From contig OY821519.1 in the NCBI GenBank assembly GCA_963682025.1, forward strand, positions 190,401,253 to 190,465,252: a DNA stretch of 64,000 bases, read 5' to 3'. The notes beneath the pieces were generated by a model, which searched no databases, was not told the origin of the DNA, and was given only the letters and a program-made list of their open reading frames with translations. Numbering within the stretch: position 1 is the stretch's first letter; every line of letters starts with the position of its first letter. Below, one piece after another: positions 13,301 to 23,672 of the stretch. Both the position numbers and the translations under genes were made by a program. This stretch comes from Cordilura impudica. Lineage: Eukaryota > Arthropoda > Insecta > Diptera > Scathophagidae.

Positions 13301-16300
13301 AAAAATTTCAAACTTAAAAAATTGTCGAATCGTTAAAAATTGTTGAGTAGTGAAAAATTGAATGCTTTGCCAGTGTTAAAAAAAAGGGTTTCACCAGTAT
13401 CTAATTTACAACATTAACAACTGTTAAAGAAATTAAAAAACTATGTGAGTCCGATCACAGGGGAGATGTGTAAACATCTATTTATACATCAATTAAAATC
13501 AAACAGTAAGCGCCATCTATGTGTAGCAAGCAACTGCTATGGTTGTTATAATTGATGGTTGCAGTTGTTTGCTATACATTCATGGCGCTTTCTGTTGGTT
13601 GTTGAATCAGCTAAATAAATTTAAATCATAATCTTTGCACCAATACACTTACATACTATAACTCACACCATTTTTCCCTTACGCTGTTTTTGTGATTGTA
13701 TTGTGAAATAGATTTTTACCCCCCTAAGCGCATAGATGTTTACACATCAAAAATGCACATAGCTCATGTTTCGGATGCTTTGTCAACTTATATTTTTGCT
13801 ATTAGAAAAGCACTTTAAAGTTTGTCATGCCAGTGCTCTCAAAATAAAATCGGAAACTCCCAGATGGATGTTATAATTTTTGTGTTGACAAGGTACTCTA
13901 AAATTATTTTCTGCCAACACTTTACCCACCCTGAAAAATAATTTGCCGTTTGTATTTTTCTGCCTGGATAATTTCAATCGATGTATATTCTGAATTTCAA
14001 TTGACAACTGTAAAATGTATTTTTTTATAATTTCAACTTAAATGTTGATCTTCATTTGTCTAGGTTTCCCAGTCACAGTCTAGTGTTAGTGTATGAGTAC
14101 TTTTAAGTGTAAACTACAAAACCAAAAATGTTTATTAAATTTTTACAGAATATTAATAAGTTTATTTGTTTATTTCTTACAGGATTCTGGCCATGATATT
14201 ACCGGTCGTGTTTTCCAGGGTTGTGGTCGTCCCACATTAGGACGTTCGAAACGTAGCGTTAGTCCCAAATTTGTAGCAGCTACTCAGCCAAAAGACGGAA
14301 CAAACATATTAAGGAAACGTTCTATAAATTCAGATATATTGAATATTGAACAGCTTGAAACTGATATTTTAGATATTGATGCCTCATTAGATGATGCCAT
14401 CATATTGCGTGATAGAAGAGCTGCCGATCCTGGTAATCGTGATAGCAGCGAAGCTGTTAACAGTGGTGGTAGCACTGGAAGCAGTGGTAGCGGTGGTGGC
14501 GGTGGATCCCGACGTAATAACAAACGTAAACAACAAAATCGTAAGAACGAAGATAATGAATACAATGGTCATGATCCTGCTTTAGATAAATTAGTTAAAG
14601 ACATTAGACAAAGAGTTAAAGATCATAAGAAATTCTGGTCCAATTTACCTCATCAAATTTGTAGCAACGATGATATTTCTACATCTACTGATGCCGATGG
14701 TATGTGCTGGAATGGTCATACTATTGATAGGTAAGCAAATTTAGAAACTTAATTACATAGAAGACAATTACTTTTATATTTTTGATACGCAGATACATGC
14801 ATTCGGTTACAACAGAACATGGTTCAAATCCAGAATTCCCTGGTAATCCAGCTACTACGAAACAAACTAGCCAAGTTGCTACTCAAGTGTACTATTTGAA
14901 AAATGCCATTAGTCGTTTGAGAAATGCTTACAATGGTCAAGACGTCGATTGGAGTGAACAAGGTATATCAATTTAAAACAAATAAAATTCTACTTTATTA
15001 AGGTCATAAAGTCTGCATTTACCTTACAAATTTGTAGGTGATAAAAAAATACAACATACATATTTAAATATCTAATTCAAATCAGTTTTATTTCCATATG
15101 CTTTTTGTTTACGTTCTTTAGTTCAAAGAGCAAAAACAAAATCAAGATTCCTCTCTTCGTTCTGTAATTAGCTCTGTTCGTTTACTTTCCCAGTAAAACC
15201 AGTAAAAACCGAAATTTCAGAGAGTAAGAAAATTAGTTCTCAAAAACATAAATATCCAAAATAGCAAACGAATAGCAATTTGTAAGAATTTGCAAGTTGA
15301 TAGAAACAGCTGATTGTAAACACATTTGAAAGTGAAGAGGAAGTGAAACTCTAAATTAAAAAAGAAATATACCTTAATTAGAAGAATTTATTTTATTTAA
15401 CATGTAATAATATTCATTGAAACTAATATAATTTCCTATTGGTTTTATAAATATTTATTATGAAAGAAATTGGCAGATACACATATTTTTTTGACAGGAA
15501 CCGGGTTTAAAAGATTAAAATTAATGAAACCTGGTTGTGTCAATATTTAGTTTCTTCTTCTATCGTTAATTTCCTCAGAATTATTATATAAAATTTTTGC
15601 ACAAAATTAGAATTGTAGTATTTTTGTTTATTTACCATAAAACTCAATCATATGTTTTTCAAACTTATGTATGTTATTTCTTGCTTCCTAATTCTTACTA
15701 GCAAAAATATATCCAGTAAAAACTAGCAAATTTTCAAAAAATGAACTGTCCCTTTAAGCTCTCATTTGTTCTCTTTTTCTGGGTTTTTGAAGTAAACGAA
15801 CACGATGCAGTAAATTTTGTGATAATTTGTACAAATTGTTATAAATTATCACGTAAACGAACAGAGCTATCGTTACAATAAATACTAAACATAGCAACCA
15901 AAAAGTCTGCATTTAGTCTTACAACAAATTACAATTCTTTAGAAATAATGAAGAAAATTTAAACTTAAAAATTTAAATTTATTTTTGGAGAGCCATGCTG
16001 TTTTAAGACTTCACTCAGTCTGGCATTGCATTTACCAACTTCTCCGTTTCCTCAGCTGTAATTTTGCCGCTTGTTATTACTTGCTAATGAATTATATTTT
16101 TTAATAGATCTCGAAGATTATAAAAAGGATTGAGAGCGGAGAATTAGAGGACTAATGTTCCAACATTGTGCAAAGCCTAATGATCTCCTCTGTTTGCTTT
16201 GGACCATTATCATGTTGCAACGAAAACATAGCACAAGCCGCCATGCAACCCCACATCATAATTCTACCACCATCGTGTTTAACTGTACCAAGATTTTGTT

Positions 16301-19300
16301 CCTCTAGGTCCGTGATTTGCGCCTCACAATTTATACTAAATCTACAGGTCTTCTGTTTTCGTCGAGCAACTCTACCATTATACTCAGCTTTACGTAAAAT
16401 TTTTTGCCAAAAGTACTATTTTTAAACATTGTTTTTTAATTTTTAGAGATGTAATTCGAGGATTAACCTTTAGTATATTTATTGTTTTGGGCTCTTGCCG
16501 GACTGATAATATTTTTGGACGCCTAGACCGCGGCTTAGATGTTATTATTCCAGTTTCCTTAAAATTGTTTACTACGCCTGGACAGACGAATGCGTTCTCC
16601 TAATTGTTTCAAAAATTTTTCGGAAGCTCTTTCCTTCTTTCCACAATTGAATAATTATTTTTCTTCCTGATACACTAAATCCTTTACCTTTGGTGTCCAT
16701 ATATTAAAATTATTGGCACTTTTATTTTTTATTCAGATGTATAGATCCATATACAACCTATGCATTCATAAGCGAAGTTAGGGAGAGGTATTTGATTTTA
16801 ATCCTTAAAACTAGCAAAAGGGATAGTTATGTAATATAACCCGAAAGCATTCACTTAGGTACACAACCTTACTGCATACTGAGCAGCAAACACGAGGATC
16901 ATGAGACAAACACCGACACGTGTTTTCTCTTTTCTGAGATAATGGGAGCGAAGAAATAAACCCTTGTCCGATGAATCGCTATGTACTACAGATTAAAACT
17001 TTTAAATAAAATCCGCCACTGACTTGTTAAATGATCAATTATAATAACAAGGAATGGAAAGTGAGCAAAACGAAAAACAAAACTTCTTAAAAAGTATCGG
17101 TACTCTCATTACAAACAAATTGACATTTTGGTTGATTTATTTACTTATTTACTTTACGAAACGAAAAGAAGAATCTGGACAAAGGATAATAGAAAATAAA
17201 ATTGATTTGCTTTACACATTTATGTTGTGTTTTTATTTTAATAGCACTTATACAAATTTGTATGGTGGATGCAGACTTTATGGGCTATGTGTAAATAAAA
17301 AATTTGCAAGAAAAACCAAAATCAAAAAAAAAAACCACAAATTTATCGATAAAAAAAATAAGCTCAATTCCAGGGCCTCATGTTTTTCCAAATAATTAAT
17401 ATTTTCTTGAAAATCACTTTTTCTGAATGAAGGCTGTACATGTTCTTGATATATAGTCAATTAATAGAAACAATTTATAATGGAATGATTGGAACACTAG
17501 TGCATTATAATTTTGCGATTAAAATGATGCACTTTTATCCTTAAGAATTCTACATTAGATTGTGAATTTGATTTAAGATAATTGATTGAGCACACCCTTC
17601 TATAAGATCCACATTTTTATTCCTACTCCAATTTTTGACTATGTACTACAGATATATACTTTAACTAGAGACGTTAATACTTAGCGTATGGTAACTGTTC
17701 ATTCCTCGAACGTAGAATTGGTTAGATCTTAAACTATGCACAATTTTGAGGAATTTGAATTTATTGTAGCGGTAAACAAGGTATAATTTGTTCTTGTTCG
17801 TTTTATTTTAGATTTAATTAAGGTAACAGGGTACACAAAGTTCTAAAAAAAAACCAATATTTTATTATTATTAATTAAAAAAAAAAGGCATTTAAAAAAT
17901 TATTTATTATTCTTTCGTAAATTTAAAATATAAAACAGATTAGTTCTATTTCTAGAAATAAAAAATTTTTTTAAAGTAAGAGAAGTGTTACACATTTGCA
18001 CTCTGATTTCTTTCCTGAAGCTTCATTCCGTTTTAAGCTTTTAATTAGTATTTTGTCCAGTAACTCTTGTTTTTTGAGAGCATGGTGAGGCATGCTAGTA
18101 CAAAAAAATTCAACTATTTCATTGGTGACTGCTCTCCAAACATCTTTAACTCTATCGCAAAGATCATTAACGCCACTTGGAGCATCTGGTAACTTGGCGA
18201 TCTGTGACCCCAAAAATTTTCTTTCGGATTAATATTCTGTGATTGCGCTGGCCATTTTATAGTATGAAACTGTTAACTATTCAACGATTTTTTTACTATT
18301 TCAGCCGAGTGTTTGGGGTTTTTTCTCTATTTCAGCTGGCAAATTGTAAGGTATTATTCTATTTTCATAATATCTTCCATTTGAACCATTTTTCGTAATG
18401 CATCCCCATACCATTATTAAGCCACCGCCGTTTTCATGGTTTGAGTTACTTCATTCCGGTTAGTGTAGTCGTGTTTGGGTGTTTATACCAGTCACGCTCG
18501 TTCATCGGGCTCAAATTAACTTAAAAAAAAGTTCAAATATTTTACTTTTTATCATAAATATGTGACTTAAAATATGTGGCTTAAGCTGGTTTACCCTTCT
18601 CCAGTCGCCCTCAGTCTAGTTTTCATATACTTGCGCGAATTTTTTACGAAGTTTGTTTTTTATGATAAAAATGTTTTATTTTTCCTCACTGAAGCCTTAG
18701 CACCCAATCTTTTGTGATGCCGTCAGCTGTTCACTCGCTAGCATCAACATTTAGCGTTATAAGAGATGCAGCTGGAGCAGTTGTATTGTCACTTATGAGT
18801 AGCTTTGCAAGATGACGACCAGTTCGGTCGTTAATCCTTCATGGGTGTCCAAGACGAGTCGTTGAAGTTTCAATATATTATATTTGATTTTTTATTTCGA
18901 CCGTCATATGGCTTATTTGAAACTTTTTCGCACACTTTTATTGTTTCCATTTTGGATAAAAACGTGTTAAATAATGAAATATTGTAATAATCTAACCCAT
19001 AAAAACAAAGTTTTTATTAAAACTCTTTCTTTCCTTATGCATATGAGTTTTAAATATATCTCCGTGACTGTGCGTGACTGTGTGTGACTATCTTAAAATT
19101 AATCTTTGGCACAACAAGTCTATGGACAAAGTTTCAGATCCATCGGATGAGGGGAAGTGGGATTTTAATCTCTCCGTGACTGTGCGTGACTACGTCAAAG
19201 TTAATCTTTTTTCACAGCAAGTCTATCGACCAAGTTTTAGATCGATCGGATAAGGGAAAACGGGTTTTAAATCACTCCGTGACTGTGCTTGACCAAGCGT

Positions 19301-22300
19301 GACTGTGCGTGACTAAGTCAAAGTTATTCTATGCGCGTGACTATGTCAAAGTTGATCTTTCTTTACAGCAAGTATATCGACCAAGTTTCAGATCGGTCGG
19401 ATGAGGGTAAATGACATTTAGAATACTCCGTGACTGTGAGTGACTGTGCGTGACTGCGCGTGACTAAATCAAAGTTAAACTTTTTTTCACTGTAAGTGTA
19501 TGGATCAGGTTTCAGATCGATCGGATGAGGGTAAGTGACATTTAGATCACTTCGTGACTGTGCGTGACCATGAGTGACTGTGCTTGACTAAGTCAAAGTT
19601 AATCTTTTTTCACAGCAGGTGTATGGACCAAGTTTCAGATCGATCGGATGAGGGGAAATGACATTTAGATCACTCCGTGACTGTGCGTGACCATGCGTGA
19701 ATGTGCGTGACTACCCCAAAATTAATCTGTAGTCACGACAAGACTATGGGCCAAGTTTCAGATCGATCGGATGAGGGGAAATGACATTTAGATCACTCCG
19801 TGACTGTGCGTGACTACGCGTGACTGTGCGTGACTACCCCAAAATTAATCTGTAGTCACGACAAGACTATGTGCCAAGTTCAGATCAATTGGATAAGGGG
19901 GAATGGGATCCACCCATGGCAGACAGACAGACAGGCAGATAGTATGAGTTAAAGAAAGAGTTTAAAAATAACAGTAGATTTAAGAATAACAAATTTTAAC
20001 ATTTCTCCTACTTTAAAAAATGAACGGCGTTTTTTTTTTTGTTTTGCGTTTTATATTTATGAAAAAACAATTAATAGTCGAAAATTTTTTCGTCTTTTTC
20101 GGGTATATTAATCTTAAATGGCCGTCCAGGAAGTTCGCCGGCACTAGTGCTTATGTGACCACAACGAAACTCAGTAATCCATTGAAATTGATGGAGCAGA
20201 ATCCCCATAGTACTTATCAAGCTTTTCCTTGGCTTGAGTGGTGTGTTTTTCCGTAGAAAATATTGATTTTTGAGTCCTAGAACTTAATTTTTTTTTCCAA
20301 TTTTGCAAAAATTAACTAGGTTGTGGGCTTTTAGAAGCCGCCAAACACAAATTTAGTGGCGGAGCTTGCTCAAAATTTGACAGTAGTCTACATATTTAAG
20401 GTAACGGGAGAAGTATTACAAAGTGTTACTTTAGGAGATTAGGGTTCCACCGATAGTTCGATAATGTGTGGACTGTATTTGCCATTTATAATTGATGCCC
20501 AATTATTGGAGATGTTGCTATCCACTTAGGTGAAAGTGGAATTAGCTACACTTGTGTCTTAACTTTTTGTATTTACTCAATACAAATATCGATTTCCATC
20601 TCAAAATTAATTGGCCTTCTCTCACATTTATTTATTTATTTTATTTATTTATTTATTTATACATTCATTTCCGTAATATAAAGCCATTTAGGCCAAAACA
20701 AATATATTACACAGTTATAGAAACCTAAGTTAATAACTTAATACTGTATTTTATTGTTCTGAGCAACTCCTAAATTGGATCAAATCACAACACATATCTC
20801 ATTAGCTCCCCAGCCATAAAACATACAAGCAAATAGTTACCGCTTTTATTAGAAAGTAGTGCTAATAGGATCCAATTAGAGGTAGCACAACTAAAACTAC
20901 TCACAAAAGCTGAATAAAATAATGAAAATAGAAAAAATAAAAATATAAAAATCAATCTGAAACATAAAGAAGTTCCATGAGATTCAGACGAAAAACATTA
21001 TTTGAGTGCGAAAAAATCCGCAATTCCAATGGAAGTTTATTCCAATACCTTGTGACTCTGACTACGAAAGATCTACCAAAAGCCGATCTAACAATTCTAG
21101 GGGAAACAAAGTGTGGGTTTCTATTAAATGATGGAAAGAAAAAGGTTCTACACAGGACAGAGGGTCGACCACTTTTCATAATTTTATGAAACGTAACCAA
21201 ATTACGATATTTAATAAAGGATTTAAAAGAGCATCCAAGAAAACGTTTAACAAAGCCTGAAATATGATCTCTACGTCTAACATTAAATACAAATCGAACA
21301 ATAGTATTTACTATGCACTTCAGCACTTCAGTAAGGTTTATACCAATCGTACCAGAAAAAACTTCAAATCCGTAAAGGACTTGTGACATCAAAATTGCAT
21401 GAGCTAATCTCTTCTTAACACACAAAGGCAGAAATATATTCGTACGATTAATTTTACGCAGAGAACCCCAAATTCTGCCCGACAAAGCATTAATATGATT
21501 GCCAAAAGAGAGCTTCATGTCAATTACTACTCCCAAGCATTTATGATGATCAACAAATTGAACTACATCATCCCCTAAGAAAATATCCAAATCCAAAAAG
21601 AAACGATTTGTAGGTCCAAACATTATCGCCTTAGTTTTAGATGCATTTACCGATAAAGAATTCGCCACAGTCCATTGCATCACATGCACTAAGCATGAAT
21701 TTATGTTATCCTCAAAAACTTCTACAAACCTACGGTTACCACTAAATAAAAGGAATACATCATCAGCAAACAAAAAAGTAGAACAGCATCTTGAATTAGT
21801 AACATCCACAAGGTCATTAACATAAAGAATAAAAAAAAACGGACCCAATACCGATCCTTGCGGGACTCCAGAAAATAGAGGAAGTATACTAGATTCAGTC
21901 CCATTTGCCGATACAAACTGAGACCTACCAGTCAAGTAGGACATTATAAGTCTGCAGGCAGCCATAGAGAAATTAAATTCATTCTTAAGTTTAGTGATCA
22001 TTGTAGAAAAATCAACAGAATTAAAGGCTTTCGATAAATCCATAGAAACCAAAACACTTAATCTATCATCATTTATGTTCTCCCTAATAGAATCAGTAAG
22101 TCTAAGAAGCAGCGAAGTGGTATTCACACCTTGGCGAAAGGCATATTGCGTTTCACAAATCTTTCTAGAAGTAAAACAAATCATCTGATCCTTTAATATA
22201 TGCTCAACAACCTTAGACAGAGCAGGGAGAATAGAAATAGGCCTCAAATCATCTGGGCAATGCACAACCCTAGATTTAGGAATAGGAACCACACGCGCTA

Positions 22301-23672
22301 TTTTCCAAGCTGCAGGGAATGTCGACATAGTCAAGATCGAATTTACTAGGTGTAAAATTACATCAGATATAAAAGGAAAAACTACCTTCAAGAAATGAAT
22401 CGGCACACCATCGATGCCAACCGACCTAGACTTCACCTTGTTCAGAGCCTCAAACAATTCTACCTCATTTAAACCACTAAAAGAAAAGGATCCATCAGAA
22501 TCATGAAAGTTGTTAAAGTTAAAATTATCATGATTAGAAGCACCAGAACCAGCAAAATAGCTATTAATAGCATCAGAATCAAGCAACAAGTCAATATTAT
22601 CATCACCAATACAACCCGAGCCTCGAATTACCCTCCAGAACCCAGCAGAACCAGTCCACCAAAAAGCCTCGAAAAGTGCTTTCTCTTTTCCCTGCGAATC
22701 ACATTTTTTGCCCTATTGCGAAGTTTGCAATATGTTCTCCAATTCAGCCATGAACGATCAGATAGAAAAGCAGAATAAGATAGATCCCTGAGAGATCTCG
22801 CGAGGACAATACTACTAGACTTCATCCAAGCATCACCTTCATAACGTACAGCAATTCTAACAGTAGGGACATAGGAATAAAGAGTGCTTAAAAGAGAGCT
22901 TAATTCTGATTATCAATTTGTACATTCTAAATTAAAATTTGAAAATGTGTAGTCATATAAAAGCCACTAATCAATCAATTGCTTTTAGTAGTTACAAACT
23001 TCAGCAAGAACACATAATATCTGGACCACAGACTAGACAAAAGACTAGACCACAACTCTTTTAAAAAACTATAAATATAATTTCAACAAAAACAAGTATT
23101 GTTTTAATTTAAGACTTTTTTGAAATTAAAATTATGTTATCATTTTCATTTTTACATGTGACTTTTTCGCAAGTATTTCCCAATTACATTTAATAATTGA
23201 TAATTTGTTTTCTTTTTTGTTTTTAGAAGAACCCTATTATGGCAGTGGTTCCGGTTCTGGTGGTGGAGTTGATGATGAAGATGACGACGAAGGTTCCGGT
23301 TTGGGTAGTCCCTTTACACCTAGTCACAAGCCCGATCATACTGATCGTCCTTCTGTACATGTCAACAATGTAGACGATGAAGACGAAGAAATCATTGAAG
23401 AGAGAACGAATGTGGGTGCCGGTGCCGCTGGTGCTGGCGGTAGTGGCATACAGACACACACCTCACGACCCCACACTCCTCACGAAACTAATGTCTTGGG
23501 CGAAGATGATGATACCGATCATCATGATCATAATATTGATGAAGACGATGAAGATCTCAAATCTAGTGGGTCATCGAGACCGGAAAGAATGTCTTTATGT
23601 CGTGCTTTATTTATGTATTTAATGCCATTATATATGGCCTGGTTCGGTGGCATTATTGTCGATTTGCTGTGA
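4191..23672 (+). CDS. dlp: Dally-like glypican (GPC4/6 type), 3' five coding exons
   Basis: Glypicans are GPI-anchored heparan sulfate proteoglycans on the outer cell surface that bind and spread Wnt, Hedgehog and BMP ligands. The coding exons I place are 4191-4347, 4407-4673, 14183-14730, 14793-14962 and 23227-23672, all with GT-AG borders and a continuous reading frame. The Cys-rich core, including the motifs LKPFGDVP, PFNI-like SFNIVMV, KISEAIMNFQ, VFQGCG, FWSNLP and LRNAYNGQDVDW, resembles vertebrate GPC4/6 more than GPC3/5, so I choose dally-like over dally. The signal peptide and N-terminal exons lie upstream of the window. The last exon carries the Ser-Gly attachment stretch and the GPI signal. 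The introns of 9.5 and 8.3 kb are packed with transposons. The glypican call is firm; the dlp versus dally choice is inference. Confidence 0.85.
4407..4673 (+). CDS. dlp: glypican coding exon (Cys-rich core)
   Basis: The exon is separated from the previous one by a 59-bp intron (4348-4406) and ends before gtaagt at 4674. It encodes 89 residues starting VRLNADCTSALTKMQHCG. It carries the conserved cysteines of CGSC, the cysteine pair in KPCTNYC and the GC of VIKGC, then ends in KISEAIMNFQ. Both borders are in phase 0. The spacing of cysteines is that of the GPC4/6 type core. Confidence 0.87.
4740..6416. other. intron sequence, no recognised feature
   Basis: AT-rich intron of the glypican gene. 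I see no open frame, repeat family or inverted repeat that I can support. Confidence 0.4.
6417..7132 (+). repeat. DINE-1/Helentron-like repeat, copy B (near full length)
   Basis: It starts ACAAGTAAAAAAATTATAGT followed by the palindrome AGTCGGTCTAGACCGACT, then a subterminal block related to CTATACCATG. A GACGGACGGACATCG microsatellite lies near 6982. The end block reads AGACCACATAGTAGTATAG. The two subterminal blocks (ATACCCTATACCA in the fuller copies) are inverted relative to each other, as in DINE-1 type elements. Confidence 0.75.
7133..7600. other. unassigned sequence with one 78-codon open frame
   Basis: A 78-codon frame at 7256-7492 (+) contains no motif I recognise and lies inside a glypican intron between two repeats. 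It may be chance or a transposon scrap. Confidence 0.2.
7601..7976 (+). mobile_element. non-autonomous Helitron, copy 3 (best full-length copy)
   Basis: The element runs from A|TCTATAATATTAATAGG to CTGCTAG|T, 376 bp. About 12 nt before the CTAG end is the hairpin-forming block (CTCGAATTTCGAG in copy 4, one arm slightly changed here), as expected of Helitrons. There is no open frame, so it needs proteins supplied by another element. Confidence 0.85.
8095..8620 (-). mobile_element. mariner transposase remnant, internally deleted
   Basis: On the - strand, the region 8490-8610 shows a decayed N-terminal helix-turn-helix segment of a mariner transposase. The region 8100-8350 shows the C-terminal part, with a trace of SPDLAPSD then IFPNQKKWLEEKIFSSND. 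The catalytic middle, about 700 bp expected, is missing, and several stops are present. A second N-terminal fragment of a related mariner lies at 20110-20250. Terminal inverted repeats were not located. Confidence 0.7.
8907..8950 (+). repeat. DINE-1/Helentron-like repeat, solo end fragment
   Basis: ACAAGTAAGAAAATTACAGT followed by a decayed palindrome (AGTCGGTCCAGAGCGGCGAT) marks one terminus of the repeat family without its body. Confidence 0.65.
9396..10176 (-). repeat. DINE-1/Helentron-like repeat, copy C (full length, inverted)
   Basis: About 780 bp. On the + strand it runs from TATACCCTATACCACTATGT to the palindrome AGTCGGTCTAGACCGACT and TAATTTTCTTACTTGT. A (GTCC)n microsatellite lies at 9525-9552. 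ATACCCTATACCA at one end and TGGTATAGGGTAT at the other form subterminal inverted repeats. This copy best defines the family. Confidence 0.8.
10677..11015 (+). mobile_element. non-autonomous Helitron, copy 4
   Basis: A|TCTATAATATTAATAGG start, hairpin CTCGAATTTCGAG, then CTGCTAG|T end; 339 bp with a small internal deletion relative to copy 3. Confidence 0.85.
11030..11553 (+). repeat. DINE-1/Helentron-like repeat, copy D (degraded)
   Basis: Shares GAAAAATCTATGCAATATTT, GAAGATCGGGAAGC, GTCGATCTCATAGGGG and ACCACAGAGTGGTATAG with the other copies but with many changes, so it is an older copy. It directly abuts Helitron copy 4. Confidence 0.65.
11560..13440. other. intron sequence, no recognised feature
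   Basis: AT-rich glypican intron. No supported gene, repeat family or inverted repeat was seen. Confidence 0.4.
13449..13748 (+). mobile_element. MITE with GATGTGTAAACATCT ends, copy 2
   Basis: It runs from GTCCGATCACAGGGG and AGATGTGTAAACATCT to AGATGTTTACACATC, about 300 bp. It is the inverted partner of the element at 1462-1692. The two inverted ends are each nearly self-complementary. A 13495-13590 segment also contains an inner inverted pair (CGCCATCTATG and CATGGCGCTTTCT). Confidence 0.7.
14183..14730 (+). CDS. dlp: glypican coding exon with basic convertase-like sites
   Basis: The acceptor is cttacag ending at 14182 and the donor is gtaagc at 14731. The exon opens with DSGHDITGRVFQGCG, the glypican motif that follows the core Cys block, and ends FWSNLPHQIC...MCWNGHTID plus two bases of an Arg codon. 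In between is a long Drosophila-type insertion with basic sites (RSKRSV, RKRS, RDRR), which could be proprotein-convertase sites, and a Gly/Ser-rich then Arg/Lys/Asn-rich stretch. The ATG at 14093 is intronic and not used. Confidence 0.87.
14793..14962 (+). CDS. dlp: glypican coding exon (end of core)
   Basis: A 62-bp intron (14731-14792) precedes it. The first base completes the split Arg codon and the exon reads YMHSVTTEHG...NPEFPGN...QVYYLKNAISRLRNAYNG. It ends GAACAAG before gtatat at 14963, leaving one base to be joined with the next exon. The LRNAYNGQDVDW block is the last conserved piece of the glypican core before the unstructured attachment region. Confidence 0.87.
15171..15867. mobile_element. 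MITE with GCTCTGTTCGTTTAC inverted ends and TA target duplication
   Basis: The left end is TA|GCTCTGTTCGTTTAC (15169) and the right end is GTAAACGAACAGAGC|TA (15853-15869). The TA duplication suggests a Tc1/mariner-type mobiliser. About 697 bp with no coding frame. It sits in the last glypican intron. Confidence 0.8.
16150..16720 (-). mobile_element. Tc1-like transposase remnant 1
   Basis: On the - strand, 16440-16610 shows the second helix-turn-helix and linker of a Tc1 transposase (block NNFKETGIITSKPRSRRP). The region 16168-16350 shows GTVKHDGGRIMMWGCMA, the conserved segment around the second catalytic Asp of Tc1 enzymes. Frameshifts and a deletion separate them. It is a dead element; terminal repeats were not found. 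Confidence 0.75.
16850..17960. other. intron sequence with a 113-codon open frame of unknown meaning
   Basis: A Lys/Phe/Tyr-rich frame at 17054-17395 (+) has no recognised motif and looks like chance coding in AT-rich DNA. Nothing else could be supported. Confidence 0.25.
17971..18950 (-). mobile_element. Tc1-like transposase remnant 2
   Basis: On the - strand, 18180-18260 encodes WPAQSQNINPKENFWG, the decayed form of the Tc1 WPxxSPDLNPIENLWG motif that includes the last catalytic acidic residue. Downstream (17971-18180) follows the usual C-terminal tail with VKDVWRAVTNEIVEFFCTSM. Upstream, 18350-18450 shows traces of the WGC segment, and 18820-18870 of the N-terminal DNA-binding region. Several stops and shifts break it. 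It is distinct from remnant 1. Confidence 0.8.
19019..19964. repeat. satellite-like tandem array (about 7 units of 105-150 bp) flanked by inverted 13-mers
   Basis: Units begin CTCCGTGACTGTGCGTGACT and end with a CAAGTTTCAGATCGATCGGA block and ATGAGG. Within units, GTGACTGTGC or GTGACTACGC is itself repeated 2-4 times, which explains the variable unit length. The array (about 19057-19915) ends with (GACA)n. The outer flanks AAAACTCTTTCTTT (19019) and AAAGAAAGAGTTTA (19951) are inverted, suggesting that the array is the body of a transposable element. Confidence 0.8.
20110..20250 (-). pseudogene. mariner transposase N-terminal fragment
   Basis: On the - strand the block KLDKYYGDSAPSISM, then a frame change to a CGHISTSAGELPGRP-like stretch, matches the first DNA-binding part of a mariner transposase. 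The rest of the enzyme is absent. It is similar at the nucleotide level to 8500-8600, so both come from one mariner lineage. Confidence 0.65.
20640..22905 (-). mobile_element. non-LTR retrotransposon (jockey/CR1-like), 5'-truncated
   Basis: The element reads on the - strand, ending in an (AAAT)n tail (20640-20668 on the + strand). It starts inside the region between the endonuclease and reverse transcriptase, so the endonuclease and any ORF1 are missing, as usual in 5'-truncated insertions. The RT frame is open for 545 codons or more. It sits antisense within the last glypican intron. Confidence 0.85.
20952..22660 (-). CDS. non-LTR retrotransposon reverse transcriptase (partial)
   Basis: The frame covers RT motifs in order: a GIDGVPIHFLK block, ARVVPIPKS, LRPISILPALSK, SMDLSKAFNSVD, SGVPQGSVLGPFFFILYVND and the catalytic FADD (FLFADDVFLLF). 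A thumb region follows, then the C-terminal RYWNKLPLELR typical of insect LINEs. The frame is open upstream beyond 22589 to about 22660. A frame change near 22660-22680 separates it from an upstream piece (22628-22825) with a KLRNRAKNVIRREKRK stretch. It would copy element RNA at a nicked target. With no endonuclease it cannot move on its own. Confidence 0.85.
22970..23035 (+). repeat. DINE-1/Helentron-like repeat, 3' scrap
   Basis: TAGTTACAAACTTCAGCA and ATCTGGACCACAGA resemble the 3' end of the repeat family. Confidence 0.45.
23227..23672 (+). CDS. dlp: glypican last coding exon: GAG attachment region and GPI signal
   Basis: The exon starts after ttttag at 23226 and encodes about 148 residues to TGA at 23670. 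It begins EEPYYGSGSGSGGG followed by runs of Asp/Glu, which is the classic context for heparan sulfate attachment at Ser-Gly repeats. A second GSG with acidic flanks follows. The middle is acidic, His/Asp-rich and low in complexity. The C-terminus after SSGSSRP is a hydrophobic tail (ALFMYLMPLYMAWFGG) of the kind removed when a GPI anchor is added; the omega site probably lies in the SSGSS stretch. Confidence 0.87.

Noticed and set aside
14284..14585. Several open frames on both strands within the glypican exon at 14183-14730
   Set aside because: They overlap the well-supported glypican exon, contain only low-complexity Leu/Val runs from its Ser/Gly codons, and are shadows.
16168..16425. 85-codon + strand frame with Cys residues
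   Set aside because: Antisense shadow of the Tc1 transposase segment containing GTVKHDGGRIMMWG.
17054..17395. 113-codon Lys/Phe/Tyr-rich frame
   Set aside because: Composition follows the local AT richness, there is no motif, and it lies in an intron among Tc1 remnants.
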